This document shows, in pieces, positions 1 through 6,016 of a stretch of 9,766 nucleotides of DNA. Location: assembly GCA_050698355.1 (NCBI GenBank), contig JBOHBN010000293.1:1-9766 (forward strand). The letters are read 5' to 3'. The translations under genes and the position numbers were made by a program. Origin of the DNA: JBOHBN01 sp050698355. Lineage in GTDB: Bacteria > Actinomycetota > Actinomycetes > Streptosporangiales > WHST01. Below the pieces are notes generated by a model that was not told where the DNA came from, did not search any database, and was given only the letters and a program-made list of their open reading frames with translations. Positions within the stretch are counted from its first letter, which is position 1, and each line of letters starts with the position of its first letter.

Positions 1-279
1 GCCCCGGGGGAGGGCGCCGAGCAGCACGCGCTGCAGGCCCGTCCGCTGCAACAGCCCAGGCACGCGGCGCCACCGGAACCGCAGGTGCCCGCGCCGCCGA
101 GCGAACCGGTGCCCGAGCAGGCGACCGAGCCGATCAGCCGCCCCGCGCAGCCGCCCGGTGGTGGCGGGCTCACCCCGGACGACCACCCCGACGTCCAGCT
201 CGCGCCCCGCAGGCGCCGGCACGCCAAGCCGGAGCCGGGCGATCCCGGGCCGGCGGGGGAGCCACCGGCCACGCCCTGA
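1..279 (+). CDS. C-terminal tail of an unidentified proline-rich protein (5' truncated)
   Basis: The frame is open from the first base and ends at TGA 277-279, giving about 92 residues that are the end of a gene starting upstream. The tail is rich in Pro, Ala, Glu and Gly, with several Pro-Pro pairs (APPE, APPS, QPPG, EPPA), a Gly run (PPGGGG) and a basic patch (PRRRRHAKPEPG) near the end. It has no membrane segment or recognisable fold and looks disordered. Codon use is GC-rich, and the frame runs unbroken up to 63 bases before yebC, which supports a real gene. In many actinobacteria the gene before yebC is pdxT or a member of a pimA/pdxS-type cluster, but this tail does not look like a PdxT C-terminus. 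I do not recognise the protein and propose no function. A chance open frame is possible because stop codons are rare at this GC content. Confidence 0.55.
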   Translation, partial: APGEGAEQHALQARPLQQPRHAAPPEPQVPAPPSEPVPEQATEPISRPAQPPGGGGLTPDDHPDVQLAPRRRRHAKPEPGDPGPAGEPPATP

Positions 280-300
280 CGGGCGCGGGGTCTTTCTAGG

Positions 301-335
301 TAGTCTCGAAACGCCAGCGGCAACCACGAAGAGGG
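301..335 (+). promoter_or_regulatory. Possible yebC promoter element and ribosome binding site
   Basis: The 62-base gap before yebC contains TAGTCT (301-306), which fits the actinobacterial -10 pattern TAnnnT. The best -35-like hexamer is CTGACG (276-281), 19 bases upstream, which is longer than ideal. GAGGG at 331-335 lies six bases before the GTG at 342 and is a good ribosome binding site that fixes the yebC start. The ribosome binding site is convincing; the promoter is only suggestive. Confidence 0.3.
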
Positions 336-341
336 ATATAC

Positions 342-1103
342 GTGTCCGGCCACTCCAAATGGGCCACCACCAAGCACAAGAAGGCGGTCGTCGACGCCAG
401 GCGAGGCAAGCTGTTCGCCAAGCTGATCAAGAACGTCGAGGTCGCCGCGCGGCTCGGCGGTGCCGACGTCGCGGGCAACCCGACGCTCTACGACGCGGTC
501 CAGAAGGCGAAGAAGAGCTCGGTGCCGAACGACAACATCGACCGGGCGGTGCGCCGCGGAGCCGGACTCGAGGCCGGTGGCGCTCAGTACGAGACGGTGA
601 TGTACGAGGGCTACGCGTCGGGCGGCGTGGCGGTGCTCGTCGAGTGCCTCACGGACAACAAGAACAGGGCGGCCTCCGACGTGCGCACCGCGATCACGAG
701 GAACGGCGGGTCGATGGGTGACCCGGGCTCGGTCGCGTACCTGTTCAGCCGCAAGGGCATCGTGGTCGTGCCGAAGCCCACCGGCGGCGCTCCGCTCACC
801 GAGGACGACGTGCTCGCCGCGGTGCTCGACGCGGGCGCCGAGGAGGTCTCCGATCTCGGCGAGTCGTTCGAGGTCGTGAGCGAGGCGGGTGACGTGGTCG
901 ACGTACGCACGGCCTTGCAGGACGCCGGCATCGAGTACGAGTCCGCCGAGGCGAGCTTCGTTCCCAGCGTGAACGTGCCGCTGGACGAGGCCACGGCCCG
1001 GCAGGTGTTCCGGCTCGTCGATGCGCTGGAGGACTCCGACGACGTGCAGAACGTCTGGGCCAACTACGACGTCGCCGACGACATCCTCGAACGCGTCGGC
1101 TGA
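342..1103 (+). CDS. yebC: YebC/PmpR/TACO1-family translation or regulatory factor
   Basis: A 253-residue protein of normal family length, starting at GTG 342 with GAGGG six bases upstream; the start gives the canonical MSGHSKW N-terminus. Other family signatures are the basic N-terminal helix region (KHKKAVVDARRGKLFAKLIK, 11-30), YEGYASGG (88-95), ECLTDNKNR (101-109), NGGSMGDPGSVAYLF (121-135) and DVQNVWANYD (234-243). The family has a three-domain cytosolic fold. It was long annotated as a DNA-binding transcriptional regulator; more recent work on bacterial YebC and mitochondrial TACO1 points to a role on the ribosome, easing stalls at proline-rich stretches. The sequence alone does not separate these roles. 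It is followed by ruvC after a 141-base gap, the usual neighbour in actinobacteria. Nothing is missing or frameshifted. Family assignment is very secure; exact function is not. Confidence 0.96.
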   Translation: MSGHSKWATTKHKKAVVDARRGKLFAKLIKNVEVAARLGGADVAGNPTLYDAVQKAKKSSVPNDNIDRAVRRGAGLEAGGAQYETVMYEGYASGGVAVLVECLTDNKNRAASDVRTAITRNGGSMGDPGSVAYLFSRKGIVVVPKPTGGAPLTEDDVLAAVLDAGAEEVSDLGESFEVVSEAGDVVDVRTALQDAGIEYESAEASFVPSVNVPLDEATARQVFRLVDALEDSDDVQNVWANYDVADDILERVG

Positions 1104-1192
1104 TTCCCTTCGCCCCCATTCGGGATAAGTGACATCTGCCCGGGTCTCATCACGTACGGCGCGTCGGCTCGGGTACGCGCGGAGGTAGCCGG

Positions 1193-1234
1193 TAGCGTTC
1201 CGCCCGAACGTCTGTTCGGAAAGCAGCTGGAGGG
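1193..1234 (+). promoter_or_regulatory. ruvC promoter region with LexA-type SOS box and ribosome binding site
   Basis: CGAAC-GTCT-GTTCG at 1205-1218 is a perfect inverted repeat (arms of five bases, spacer of four) matching the actinobacterial and Gram-positive LexA operator core GAACnnnnGTTC. TAGCGT (1193-1198) just upstream fits a TAnnnT -10 element, though no good -35 hexamer is visible. If that -10 is used, the operator covers the transcription start, where LexA would block initiation. GGAGGG (1229-1234) is the ribosome binding site for the ATG at 1245. LexA control of ruvCAB is known in other actinobacteria such as mycobacteria. The rest of the 1104-1244 gap shows no convincing terminator or ORF. 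Confidence 0.85.
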
Positions 1235-1244
1235 TCGCTCGGCG

Positions 1245-1805
1245 ATGCGCGTACTCGGGGTCGACCCCGGCCTGACCAGGTGCGGCCTGGCCGTGGTCGA
1301 GGGCGGCCTTGGCGGTCGGCCCACGCTGGTCGAGGTGGGTGTGGTGCGCACCCACGCGGCTGCGGAGCTGGGCAGCCGCCTGGTGGCGATCGACCTCGCT
1401 GTACGGGACTGGCTGGACCGGCTCCAGCCGGACGCGGTCGCCGTCGAGCGGGTGTTCAGCCAGCACAACGTGCGCACGGTGATGGGCACGGCACAGGCCG
1501 GTGCCGTCGCGGTGCTCGCCGCCGCTCAACGCGATCTCGCCGTCGCGACCCATACTCCGAGCGAGGTGAAGGCGGCGATCACCGGCAACGGACGCGCGGA
1601 CAAGGCCCAGGTGGGAGCGATGGTGGCGCGGTTGCTGTCGCTGCAGACACCGCCTCGGCCGGCGGACGCGGCGGACGCCGCGGCGCTCGCCATCTGCCAT
1701 CTGTGGCGTGGCGCCGGGCAGCAGCGCATCGCGGCCGCCCTGCAGGCCGAACGCGCCTCGCGACACGCCGTGACGCAACCGGTGGCAAGGGGGAGGGCGC
1801 GGTGA
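1245..1805 (+). CDS. ruvC: Holliday junction resolvase RuvC
   Basis: A 186-residue cytosolic endonuclease that, as a dimer, cuts Holliday junctions symmetrically during recombination repair, acting with RuvAB. The RNase H-like fold begins MRVLGVDPG with catalytic Asp7. Catalytic Glu68 lies in AVERVFSQHN (66-75), and the paired acidic residues Asp141 and Asp144 lie in PADAADAAALAICH (139-152), so the four metal-binding carboxylates are all present. The DNA-contacting Lys-rich segment SEVKAAITGNGRADK (106-120) is also typical. The C-terminal ~20 residues are variable and basic, as in other actinobacterial RuvC proteins. ATG 1245 is preceded by GGAGGG and by the SOS box. The stop codon overlaps the ruvA start by four bases (GTGA), implying translational coupling. 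Confidence 0.97.
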   Translation: MRVLGVDPGLTRCGLAVVEGGLGGRPTLVEVGVVRTHAAAELGSRLVAIDLAVRDWLDRLQPDAVAVERVFSQHNVRTVMGTAQAGAVAVLAAAQRDLAVATHTPSEVKAAITGNGRADKAQVGAMVARLLSLQTPPRPADAADAAALAICHLWRGAGQQRIAAALQAERASRHAVTQPVARGRAR

Positions 1806-2422
1806 TCGCGACCGTCAGTGGCGCCGTGCTGGCCCTGGCTCCCGACTCGGCCGTGGTCGAGGTCGGCGGGGTCGGGCTGGCGATCCAGTGCACACCCGCG
1901 ACGCTCGCGGGGCTCCGCGCCGGCGAGCCGGCGCGGCTGTTCACCTCACTGGTCGTCCGGGAGGACTCGCTGACCCTGTACGGGTTCTGCACCGAGGACG
2001 AGCGGGTCGTGTTCGAGCTGGTGCAGACCGCGAGCGGTATCGGGCCGCGCGTCGCCCAGGCAATGCTCGCGGTGTACGCACCGGACGAGCTGCGCCGGGC
2101 CGTCGCGTCGGAGGACGTCACGGCGCTGACCCGCGTACCCGGCATCGGGCGCAAGGGCGGCCAGCGGATAGTGCTGGAGCTGCGCGACCGGCTCGGGGCG
2201 CCCGTGGGCGAGACCCGGACGGGAGCCGGCGCGTCCGTGGCGGCGGGTGCCTGGCGCGGTCAGGTAGCGTCCGGGCTCGCGAGCCTCGGCTGGGGCACCC
2301 GCGAGGTCGACGAGGCGCTGACCGCGGTCGCGCCCGAGGTGGAGCAGGCCCAGGACGCGGGCCAGGAACCCGACGTGGCGCGGCTGCTGAAGTCGGCGCT
2401 GGCCGCGCTGGCCGGACGCTGA
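1802..2422 (+). CDS. ruvA: Holliday junction branch migration protein RuvA
   Basis: A 206-residue protein that binds four-way junctions as a tetramer and loads the RuvB motor. The start is GTG 1802 inside the ruvC stop (GTGA), with an AAGGGGGAGGG ribosome binding site at 1787-1797; the longer open frame upstream is a shadow of ruvC. Domain I is an OB fold (about 1-65, MIATVSGAVLAL) ending in SLTLYGF, with acidic pin residues Glu54-Asp55. Domain II carries two helix-hairpin-helix DNA-binding motifs, TASGIGPRVAQAML (76-89) and VPGIGRKGGQRIVLEL (112-127). A flexible Gly/Ala linker (about 135-152) leads to domain III (about 153-206), the RuvB-contacting three-helix unit with GLASLGWGTREVDEAL. All domains are intact and length is normal. 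Confidence 0.96.
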   Translation: MIATVSGAVLALAPDSAVVEVGGVGLAIQCTPATLAGLRAGEPARLFTSLVVREDSLTLYGFCTEDERVVFELVQTASGIGPRVAQAMLAVYAPDELRRAVASEDVTALTRVPGIGRKGGQRIVLELRDRLGAPVGETRTGAGASVAAGAWRGQVASGLASLGWGTREVDEALTAVAPEVEQAQDAGQEPDVARLLKSALAALAGR

Positions 2423-2425
2423 GCC

Positions 2426-2443
2426 GTCGGACGTCGGTCCGGC
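2426..2443 (+). other. Small hairpin between ruvA and ruvB
   Basis: In the 44-base gap after the ruvA stop, GTCGGAC (2426-2432) can pair with GTCCGGC (2437-2443) around a GTCG loop, giving a seven-pair stem with one G-U pair. There is no following T run, so it is not a classical intrinsic terminator. It ends ten bases before the ruvB ribosome binding site (GAGGGGAGG, 2453-2461). It could tune ruvB expression or message stability, or be chance at this GC content. Confidence 0.35.
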
Positions 2444-2466
2444 CGGTGAGCTGAGGGGAGGTGGCG

Positions 2467-3531
2467 GTGAGCCCGCGCGAGGAGGGCAGCCTGGTGGCGG
2501 CCGAGGCCGCGCCGGGGGAGCGCGCGCTCGAGGCGACGTTACGGCCGCGCCAGCTGGCGGAGATCATCGGGCAGGAGCGCGTACGCGAGCAGCTGTCGCT
2601 CGTGCTCGAGGCGGCGCGCGCTCGAGGCGGAGTGGCCGACCACGTGCTACTCGGCGGTCCACCGGGGCTCGGCAAGACCACGCTCGCCATGATCATCGCT
2701 GTCGAGATGGGCGCGCCGTTGCGGGTGACGAGCGGGCCGGCGATCCAGCACGCGGGCGATCTCGCCTCCATCCTGTCCACGCTCGCGGACGGGGAGGTCG
2801 TCTTCATCGACGAGATCCACCGCCTCGCCCGCCCCGCGGAGGAGACGCTGTACGTCGCGATGGAGGACTTCCGCGTCGACGTCGTCGTGGGCAAGGGCCC
2901 GGGGGCGACGGCCGTACCGATCGACCTGCCCCACTTCACCCTGGTTGGCGCCACCACGCGGGCGGGGCTGCTGCCCGGGCCGCTGCGCGACAGGTTCGGG
3001 TTCACCGGCCGGATGGAGTTCTACGAGAGCGCCGAGCTCGAGCGCATCGTCGCCAGGTCGGCGGGCGTACTGGACGTCAGCAGCACCCCCGAAGGACTCG
3101 CCGAGATCGCGGGCAGGTCGCGCGGCACGCCGCGGATCGCGAACCGGCTCCTGCGCCGGGTGCGTGACTACGCCGAGGTCCGCGCGGACGGGGTCGTCAC
3201 CGCCGAGGTGGCGCGCGCGGCGCTCGCGGTGTACGAGGTCGACGAGGACGGCCTGGACCGGCTCGACCGCGCGATCCTCGAGGCGCTGATCACGACGTTC
3301 GACGGCGGTCCCGTCGGCCTTGGTACGCTGGCGGTGGCCGTGGGCGAGGAACCGGAGACGGTCGAAACCGTTGCCGAGCCGTTCCTGGTCAGGGCCGGTA
3401 TGATGGCCCGTACGCCTCGTGGACGCGTGGCGACACCGGCCGCATGGCGCCAGCTCGGCCGCACCCCGCCACGGCGGGAGGCGACCGGCGCGGGTCCGAT
3501 GCTCTTCGAGCCGGGCTCGGACGACTGGTGA
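2467..3531 (+). CDS. ruvB: Holliday junction branch migration ATPase RuvB
   Basis: A 354-residue AAA+ motor that forms hexameric rings on DNA and drives branch migration with RuvA. I chose GTG 2467 because it lies five bases after GAGGGGAGG (2453-2461); the in-frame GTG at 2461 overlaps that site and would add only two residues. The conserved N-terminus ALEATLRPRQLAEIIGQERV (20-39) is typical of actinobacteria. Walker A is GGPPGLGKTT (63-72), Walker B VVFIDEIHRL (111-120, Asp115-Glu116), sensor 1 GATTR (161-165), the arginine-finger segment PLRDRFG (172-178) and sensor 2 RGTPRIANRLLRRV (219-232). The C-terminal winged helix holds GGPVGLGTLAVAVGEE (280-295) and ARTPRGRVAT (314-323). The last ~25 residues are variable. 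Third gene of the ruvCAB operon, expected to share its SOS control. Confidence 0.96.
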   Translation: MSPREEGSLVAAEAAPGERALEATLRPRQLAEIIGQERVREQLSLVLEAARARGGVADHVLLGGPPGLGKTTLAMIIAVEMGAPLRVTSGPAIQHAGDLASILSTLADGEVVFIDEIHRLARPAEETLYVAMEDFRVDVVVGKGPGATAVPIDLPHFTLVGATTRAGLLPGPLRDRFGFTGRMEFYESAELERIVARSAGVLDVSSTPEGLAEIAGRSRGTPRIANRLLRRVRDYAEVRADGVVTAEVARAALAVYEVDEDGLDRLDRAILEALITTFDGGPVGLGTLAVAVGEEPETVETVAEPFLVRAGMMARTPRGRVATPAAWRQLGRTPPRREATGAGPMLFEPGSDDW

Positions 3532-3543
3532 CCGCGGGCCGCG

Positions 3544-3572
3544 TTGCCGCGTGTAGGGCCGCCGCATAGACT
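3544..3572 (+). promoter_or_regulatory. Sigma-A-type promoter for yajC-secD-secF-apt
   Basis: TTGCCG (3544-3549) and TAGACT (3567-3572) are separated by exactly 17 bases and match the actinobacterial housekeeping consensus (TTGnnn, TAnnnT). They lie in the 110-base gap between ruvB and yajC, where the repair module ends and the export module begins. Transcription would begin near 3579-3580, at or next to a GTG codon (3580). A second -10-like hexamer, TATACT (3607-3612), has no good -35 partner but could give a start about 20 bases before the yajC GTG. No clear terminator for ruvB is visible, so read-through from ruvCAB is possible. Confidence 0.55.
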
Positions 3573-3579
3573 CGCTGGC

Positions 3580-3645
3580 GTGTCCGCGGCCGACGTGGCC
3601 AATCTCTATACTGCGGACCCGACCGGGTCGGAAGGACCTTTGTGA
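3580..3645 (+). CDS. Possible leaderless 21-codon leader ORF coupled to yajC
   Basis: A GTG at 3580 lies seven bases after the TAGACT -10 element, the spacing expected if transcription starts on the start codon, as in leaderless actinobacterial messages. The frame encodes 21 residues (beginning MSAADVANLY, ending GSEGPL) and stops at TGA 3643-3645, which overlaps the yajC GTG (3642) as GTGA. This is the same junction type as ruvC/ruvA and secF/apt here. Translation of it would deliver ribosomes to the yajC start. The peptide has no signal sequence and no known arrest motif. It may be a chance open frame; only its position supports it. Confidence 0.3.
   Translation: MSAADVANLYTADPTGSEGPL
3616..3641 (+). 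promoter_or_regulatory. yajC ribosome binding site with possible alternative RNA stems
   Basis: GGAAGGA (3630-3636) is the yajC ribosome binding site, five bases before the GTG at 3642. GACCC (3616-3620) can pair with GGGTC (3625-3629) around a four-base loop, leaving the site free. The same GGGTC can instead pair with GACCT (3635-3639, one G-U pair), looping out GGAAG and partly hiding the site. The stems are short and the exclusion is an inference from base pairing only. Confidence 0.3.
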
Positions 3646-4181
3646 ACCTCGAACCCATTCTCTTCATCGTCGCCATCGTGGCCGTGTTCTACCTGCTGTT
3701 GATCCGACCGCAGCAGAAGCGGCGCAAGCAGCAGCAGCAGATGCAACAGTCGATCCGGCCGGGCACCGAGATCGTCACGACCGCCGGCATGTACGCCAAG
3801 GTGGTCGCGACGGAGGGTGACGACGCCCTGCTGCTCGAGGTGGCGCCCGGCGTGACCTGCAAGTACATGAAGCAGGCCGTCATGCGCGTCGTGCCCGAGG
3901 GCCAGCCCGCCGCCGAGTCGACCGAGCCGGCCGCCGTGGGGGCCACCGAGAGCACCGAGCAGGCGCACGAAAGCGCCGAGCCCGCCCCGACGGCCGCTGA
4001 GCCCGGCGCGAAGGACGGCGAGTCCGCCGACGGCACCCGGGCCGAGGACAAGGCGGACGAAAACGGTACGCAGCCCGAGACCTCCACCGAGTCCGGCCCG
4101 AAGGCGAGAGACCGGAAGAGGCCGTTCTCCGGATCGAGCCTGTTCGGGTCCGGCAAGGACGACCGGAACAAGTCGTCGTAA
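3642..4181 (+). CDS. yajC: Preprotein translocase accessory subunit YajC with long acidic tail
   Basis: A 179-residue protein; YajC is the small membrane partner of SecD and SecF at the SecYEG translocon. GTG 3642 has GGAAGGA five bases upstream. The single membrane helix is about residues 5-22 (PILFIVAIVAVFYLLLIRP), followed by the hallmark basic segment RPQQKRRKQQQQMQ (22-35) and the conserved soluble domain (RPGTEIVTTAGMYAKVV, 39-55, to about 86). The usual length is near 110 residues; here about 90 extra residues follow. Roughly 87-160 is a low-complexity Glu/Ala/Ser/Thr/Pro region with repeated STEP, STEQ and SAEP-like units, and the last ~25 residues are basic and Ser/Gly-rich. This tail is predicted to be cytosolic and disordered. 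Position directly before secD-secF fits the family role. Confidence 0.93.
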   Translation: MNLEPILFIVAIVAVFYLLLIRPQQKRRKQQQQMQQSIRPGTEIVTTAGMYAKVVATEGDDALLLEVAPGVTCKYMKQAVMRVVPEGQPAAESTEPAAVGATESTEQAHESAEPAPTAAEPGAKDGESADGTRAEDKADENGTQPETSTESGPKARDRKRPFSGSSLFGSGKDDRNKSS

Positions 4182-4267
4182 CGGCGTCGGCCATACTGAC
4201 AGCGTGTTGCAGTACCCGGGGGCGACCCGGCGCGCCCAAGCCCATGTAACCCGCTAGAGAGACGATC
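4182..4267 (+). promoter_or_regulatory. yajC-secD gap: -10-like hexamer, short hairpin, weak ribosome binding site
   Basis: The 86-base gap holds CATACT (4192-4197), a one-mismatch -10-like hexamer without a good -35, and a GTG at 4204 opening a 17-codon frame that stops at TAG 4255-4257. CCGGG (4216-4220) can pair with CCCGG (4226-4230) over a GGCGA loop. The secD ribosome binding site is weak: AGAGAGA at 4255-4261, about six bases before the GTG at 4268. Any promoter here is tentative; secD is most simply read from the yajC promoter. Confidence 0.25.
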
Positions 4268-6016
4268 GTGGCATCCCCTTCGACCAACCGCCCGCGCGTA
4301 GGCGCGGCACTCGCCGTTCTCGTGGTGCTGCTCATCGGGATATTTGCCGGTATCGTTGCGAAGGCCGAGCTCGGCAACGGCAAGTACACCCCGCGCCTCG
4401 GCCTCGATCTCGCGGGCGGCACGACCGTCACCCTTACCGCTGTCACCCCGGGCGGCAACGCGCCGCCGCCGGATCAGATGCAGCAGGCGGTGAACATCAT
4501 CCGGCAGCGGGTCAACGGCCTGGGCATCAGCGAGGCGACGGTCACGGCGCAGGGCGACTCGATCATCGTCCAGGTGCCCGGTCAGGGTCAGAGCGAGGTC
4601 GTTCAGCAGGTCGGGCAGACCGCGAAGCTGTACTTCCGCCAGGTGCTGTACGCCGGACCTGGGCAGGTGTCGCAGCCGAAGTCGACGCCGACGAGCCAAC
4701 CGTCGGCGAAGCCGGGGAAGAAGGGGGCCAAGGCCCAGAAACCCGAGCCGACACCGTCCGGCCGGGTGCTCGACCGCGCGCTGGCACCGTCGAGCAAGCC
4801 GACAGCGGCCCAGCAGCCGGCGGACGCCAAGAAGCAACCCACCAAGCTCCCGACGAGCCTGCCGAGCAATCTGCAGTCCCAGCTCGCCCAGCAGGGCGGC
4901 GGCGGCGACACCAGCGGCATCAAGCCCGAGGTGATGCAGAAGTTCCGCCAGCTCGACTGCACCAAGGCGAAGAACCGTTCCGGCGGACGGCTGGAGAAGG
5001 AGAACGAGCAGATCGTCGCCTGCTCCAAGAGCGGCGACGAGAAGTACGTGCTCAGCCCGGTGAAGGTCCACGGCACCCACGTGACGAAGGCGGAGGCCCG
5101 GACCAGTCCGCAGCAGTTCGGCCAGTGGCTCGTAAACCTGACCTTCGATAGCAAGGGGACGGATGCGTTCGGCGAGGTGACCACGAAGGCGTACAACGAG
5201 CCGCAGGGCTCCGACCGGCGCCGCATCGCGATCGAGCTCGACCACCGGGTCATCTCGGCGCCGGCCATCGACGAGGGGCCAATCACCGGCGGCACCGCCC
5301 AGATCACCGGCAAGTTCACCCAGAAAGAGGCCCAGGACCTCGCCAACGTGTTGAAGTACGGCGCGCTGCCGCTCACGTTCAAGCAGAGCTCGATCCGGTC
5401 GGTCTCGGCGACACTCGGTCACACCCAGCTCGAGGGCGGACTGCTCGCAGGTGCGCTCGGGCTCGCGCTCGTCGTGGTGTACTCGTTCCTCTACTACCGC
5501 GGGCTGGGCGTCGTGTCCGTGCTGAGCCTGGGCTGCGCGGCCGCGCTCACGTACGGGTCCGTGGTGTTGTTGAGCGAGCTCGTCGGTTATCGACTATCAC
5601 TCGCCGGAATCGCTGGTCTGATCGTGGCGATCGGTATCACCGCAGACTCGTTCATCGTGTACTTCGAGCGATTGCGTGACGAGGTACGCGAGGGCCGCAC
5701 CCTGCGCACGGCCGTGGAGCGTGGCTGGGGTCGGGCGAGGCGGACGATCCTGACCGCGGACTTCGTCAGCTTCCTCGCCGCGCTGATCTTGTACCTCGTC
5801 TCGGTCGACCAGGTGAAGGGCTTCGCGTTCACGCTCGGGCTCACCACCCTGATCGACGTCGTCGTGGTGTTCGTGTTCACCAAGCCGATGCTGTCGCTCC
5901 TGGTGCGCACGCGCTTCTACGGCGGCGGGCACCCGCTGTCCGGGCTGGAACCGAGCCGGATGGGCGCGAAGGACGCGGCACGAGCCATCCGCAGGACGGC
6001 TGTGAGGGGCGTCTGA
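4268..6016 (+). CDS. secD: Protein translocase subunit SecD
   Basis: A 582-residue membrane protein that, with SecF, uses the proton gradient to pull exported proteins out of the SecYEG channel. The first membrane helix is about 12-30, followed by the conserved GLDLAGGT (45-52) and the large extracytoplasmic domain with INGLG-like RVNGLGISEA (81-90). Five further helices lie between about 388 and 546; SLAGIAGLIVAIGITADSFIVYFER (444-468) is the diagnostic SecD segment, with Asp460 at the place of the key proton-pathway aspartate. Residues about 131-215 are a Pro/Ser/Lys/Gln-rich low-complexity insertion within the external domain, common in actinobacteria but absent from the E. coli protein. 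GTG 4268 has only a weak purine-rich site upstream. The stop overlaps the secF ATG by one base (TGATG). Confidence 0.95.
   Translation: MASPSTNRPRVGAALAVLVVLLIGIFAGIVAKAELGNGKYTPRLGLDLAGGTTVTLTAVTPGGNAPPPDQMQQAVNIIRQRVNGLGISEATVTAQGDSIIVQVPGQGQSEVVQQVGQTAKLYFRQVLYAGPGQVSQPKSTPTSQPSAKPGKKGAKAQKPEPTPSGRVLDRALAPSSKPTAAQQPADAKKQPTKLPTSLPSNLQSQLAQQGGGGDTSGIKPEVMQKFRQLDCTKAKNRSGGRLEKENEQIVACSKSGDEKYVLSPVKVHGTHVTKAEARTSPQQFGQWLVNLTFDSKGTDAFGEVTTKAYNEPQGSDRRRIAIELDHRVISAPAIDEGPITGGTAQITGKFTQKEAQDLANVLKYGALPLTFKQSSIRSVSATLGHTQLEGGLLAGALGLALVVVYSFLYYRGLGVVSVLSLGCAAALTYGSVVLLSELVGYRLSLAGIAGLIVAIGITADSFIVYFERLRDEVREGRTLRTAVERGWGRARRTILTADFVSFLAALILYLVSVDQVKGFAFTLGLTTLIDVVVVFVFTKPMLSLLVRTRFYGGGHPLSGLEPSRMGAKDAARAIRRTAVRGV

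Noticed and set aside
1104..1204. Terminator or small gene between yebC and ruvC
   Set aside because: Short palindromes such as GCCCGGG occur, but no stem-loop with T run and no frame with a convincing ribosome binding site.
1280..1801. Long in-frame extension upstream of ruvA overlapping ruvC
   Set aside because: RuvA homology begins at MIATVSG (GTG 1802), which has a strong ribosome binding site; the upstream part is an Arg/Gly-rich shadow of ruvC.
3532..3641. Intrinsic terminator after ruvB
   Set aside because: The GC-rich gap has partial inverted repeats, but I found no stable stem followed by a T run.
3580..3645. Sec-responsive arrest peptide like SecM or VemP
   Set aside because: The predicted leader is only 21 residues, has no signal sequence and no RAPP-like or SecM-like arrest motif, so I keep only the translational coupling idea.
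3689..5422. 577-codon open frame on the minus strand across yajC and secD
   Set aside because: It is antisense to two clear Sec genes, its translation is Leu/Arg/Gly-rich without family motifs, and long antisense frames are expected where third positions are GC-rich.
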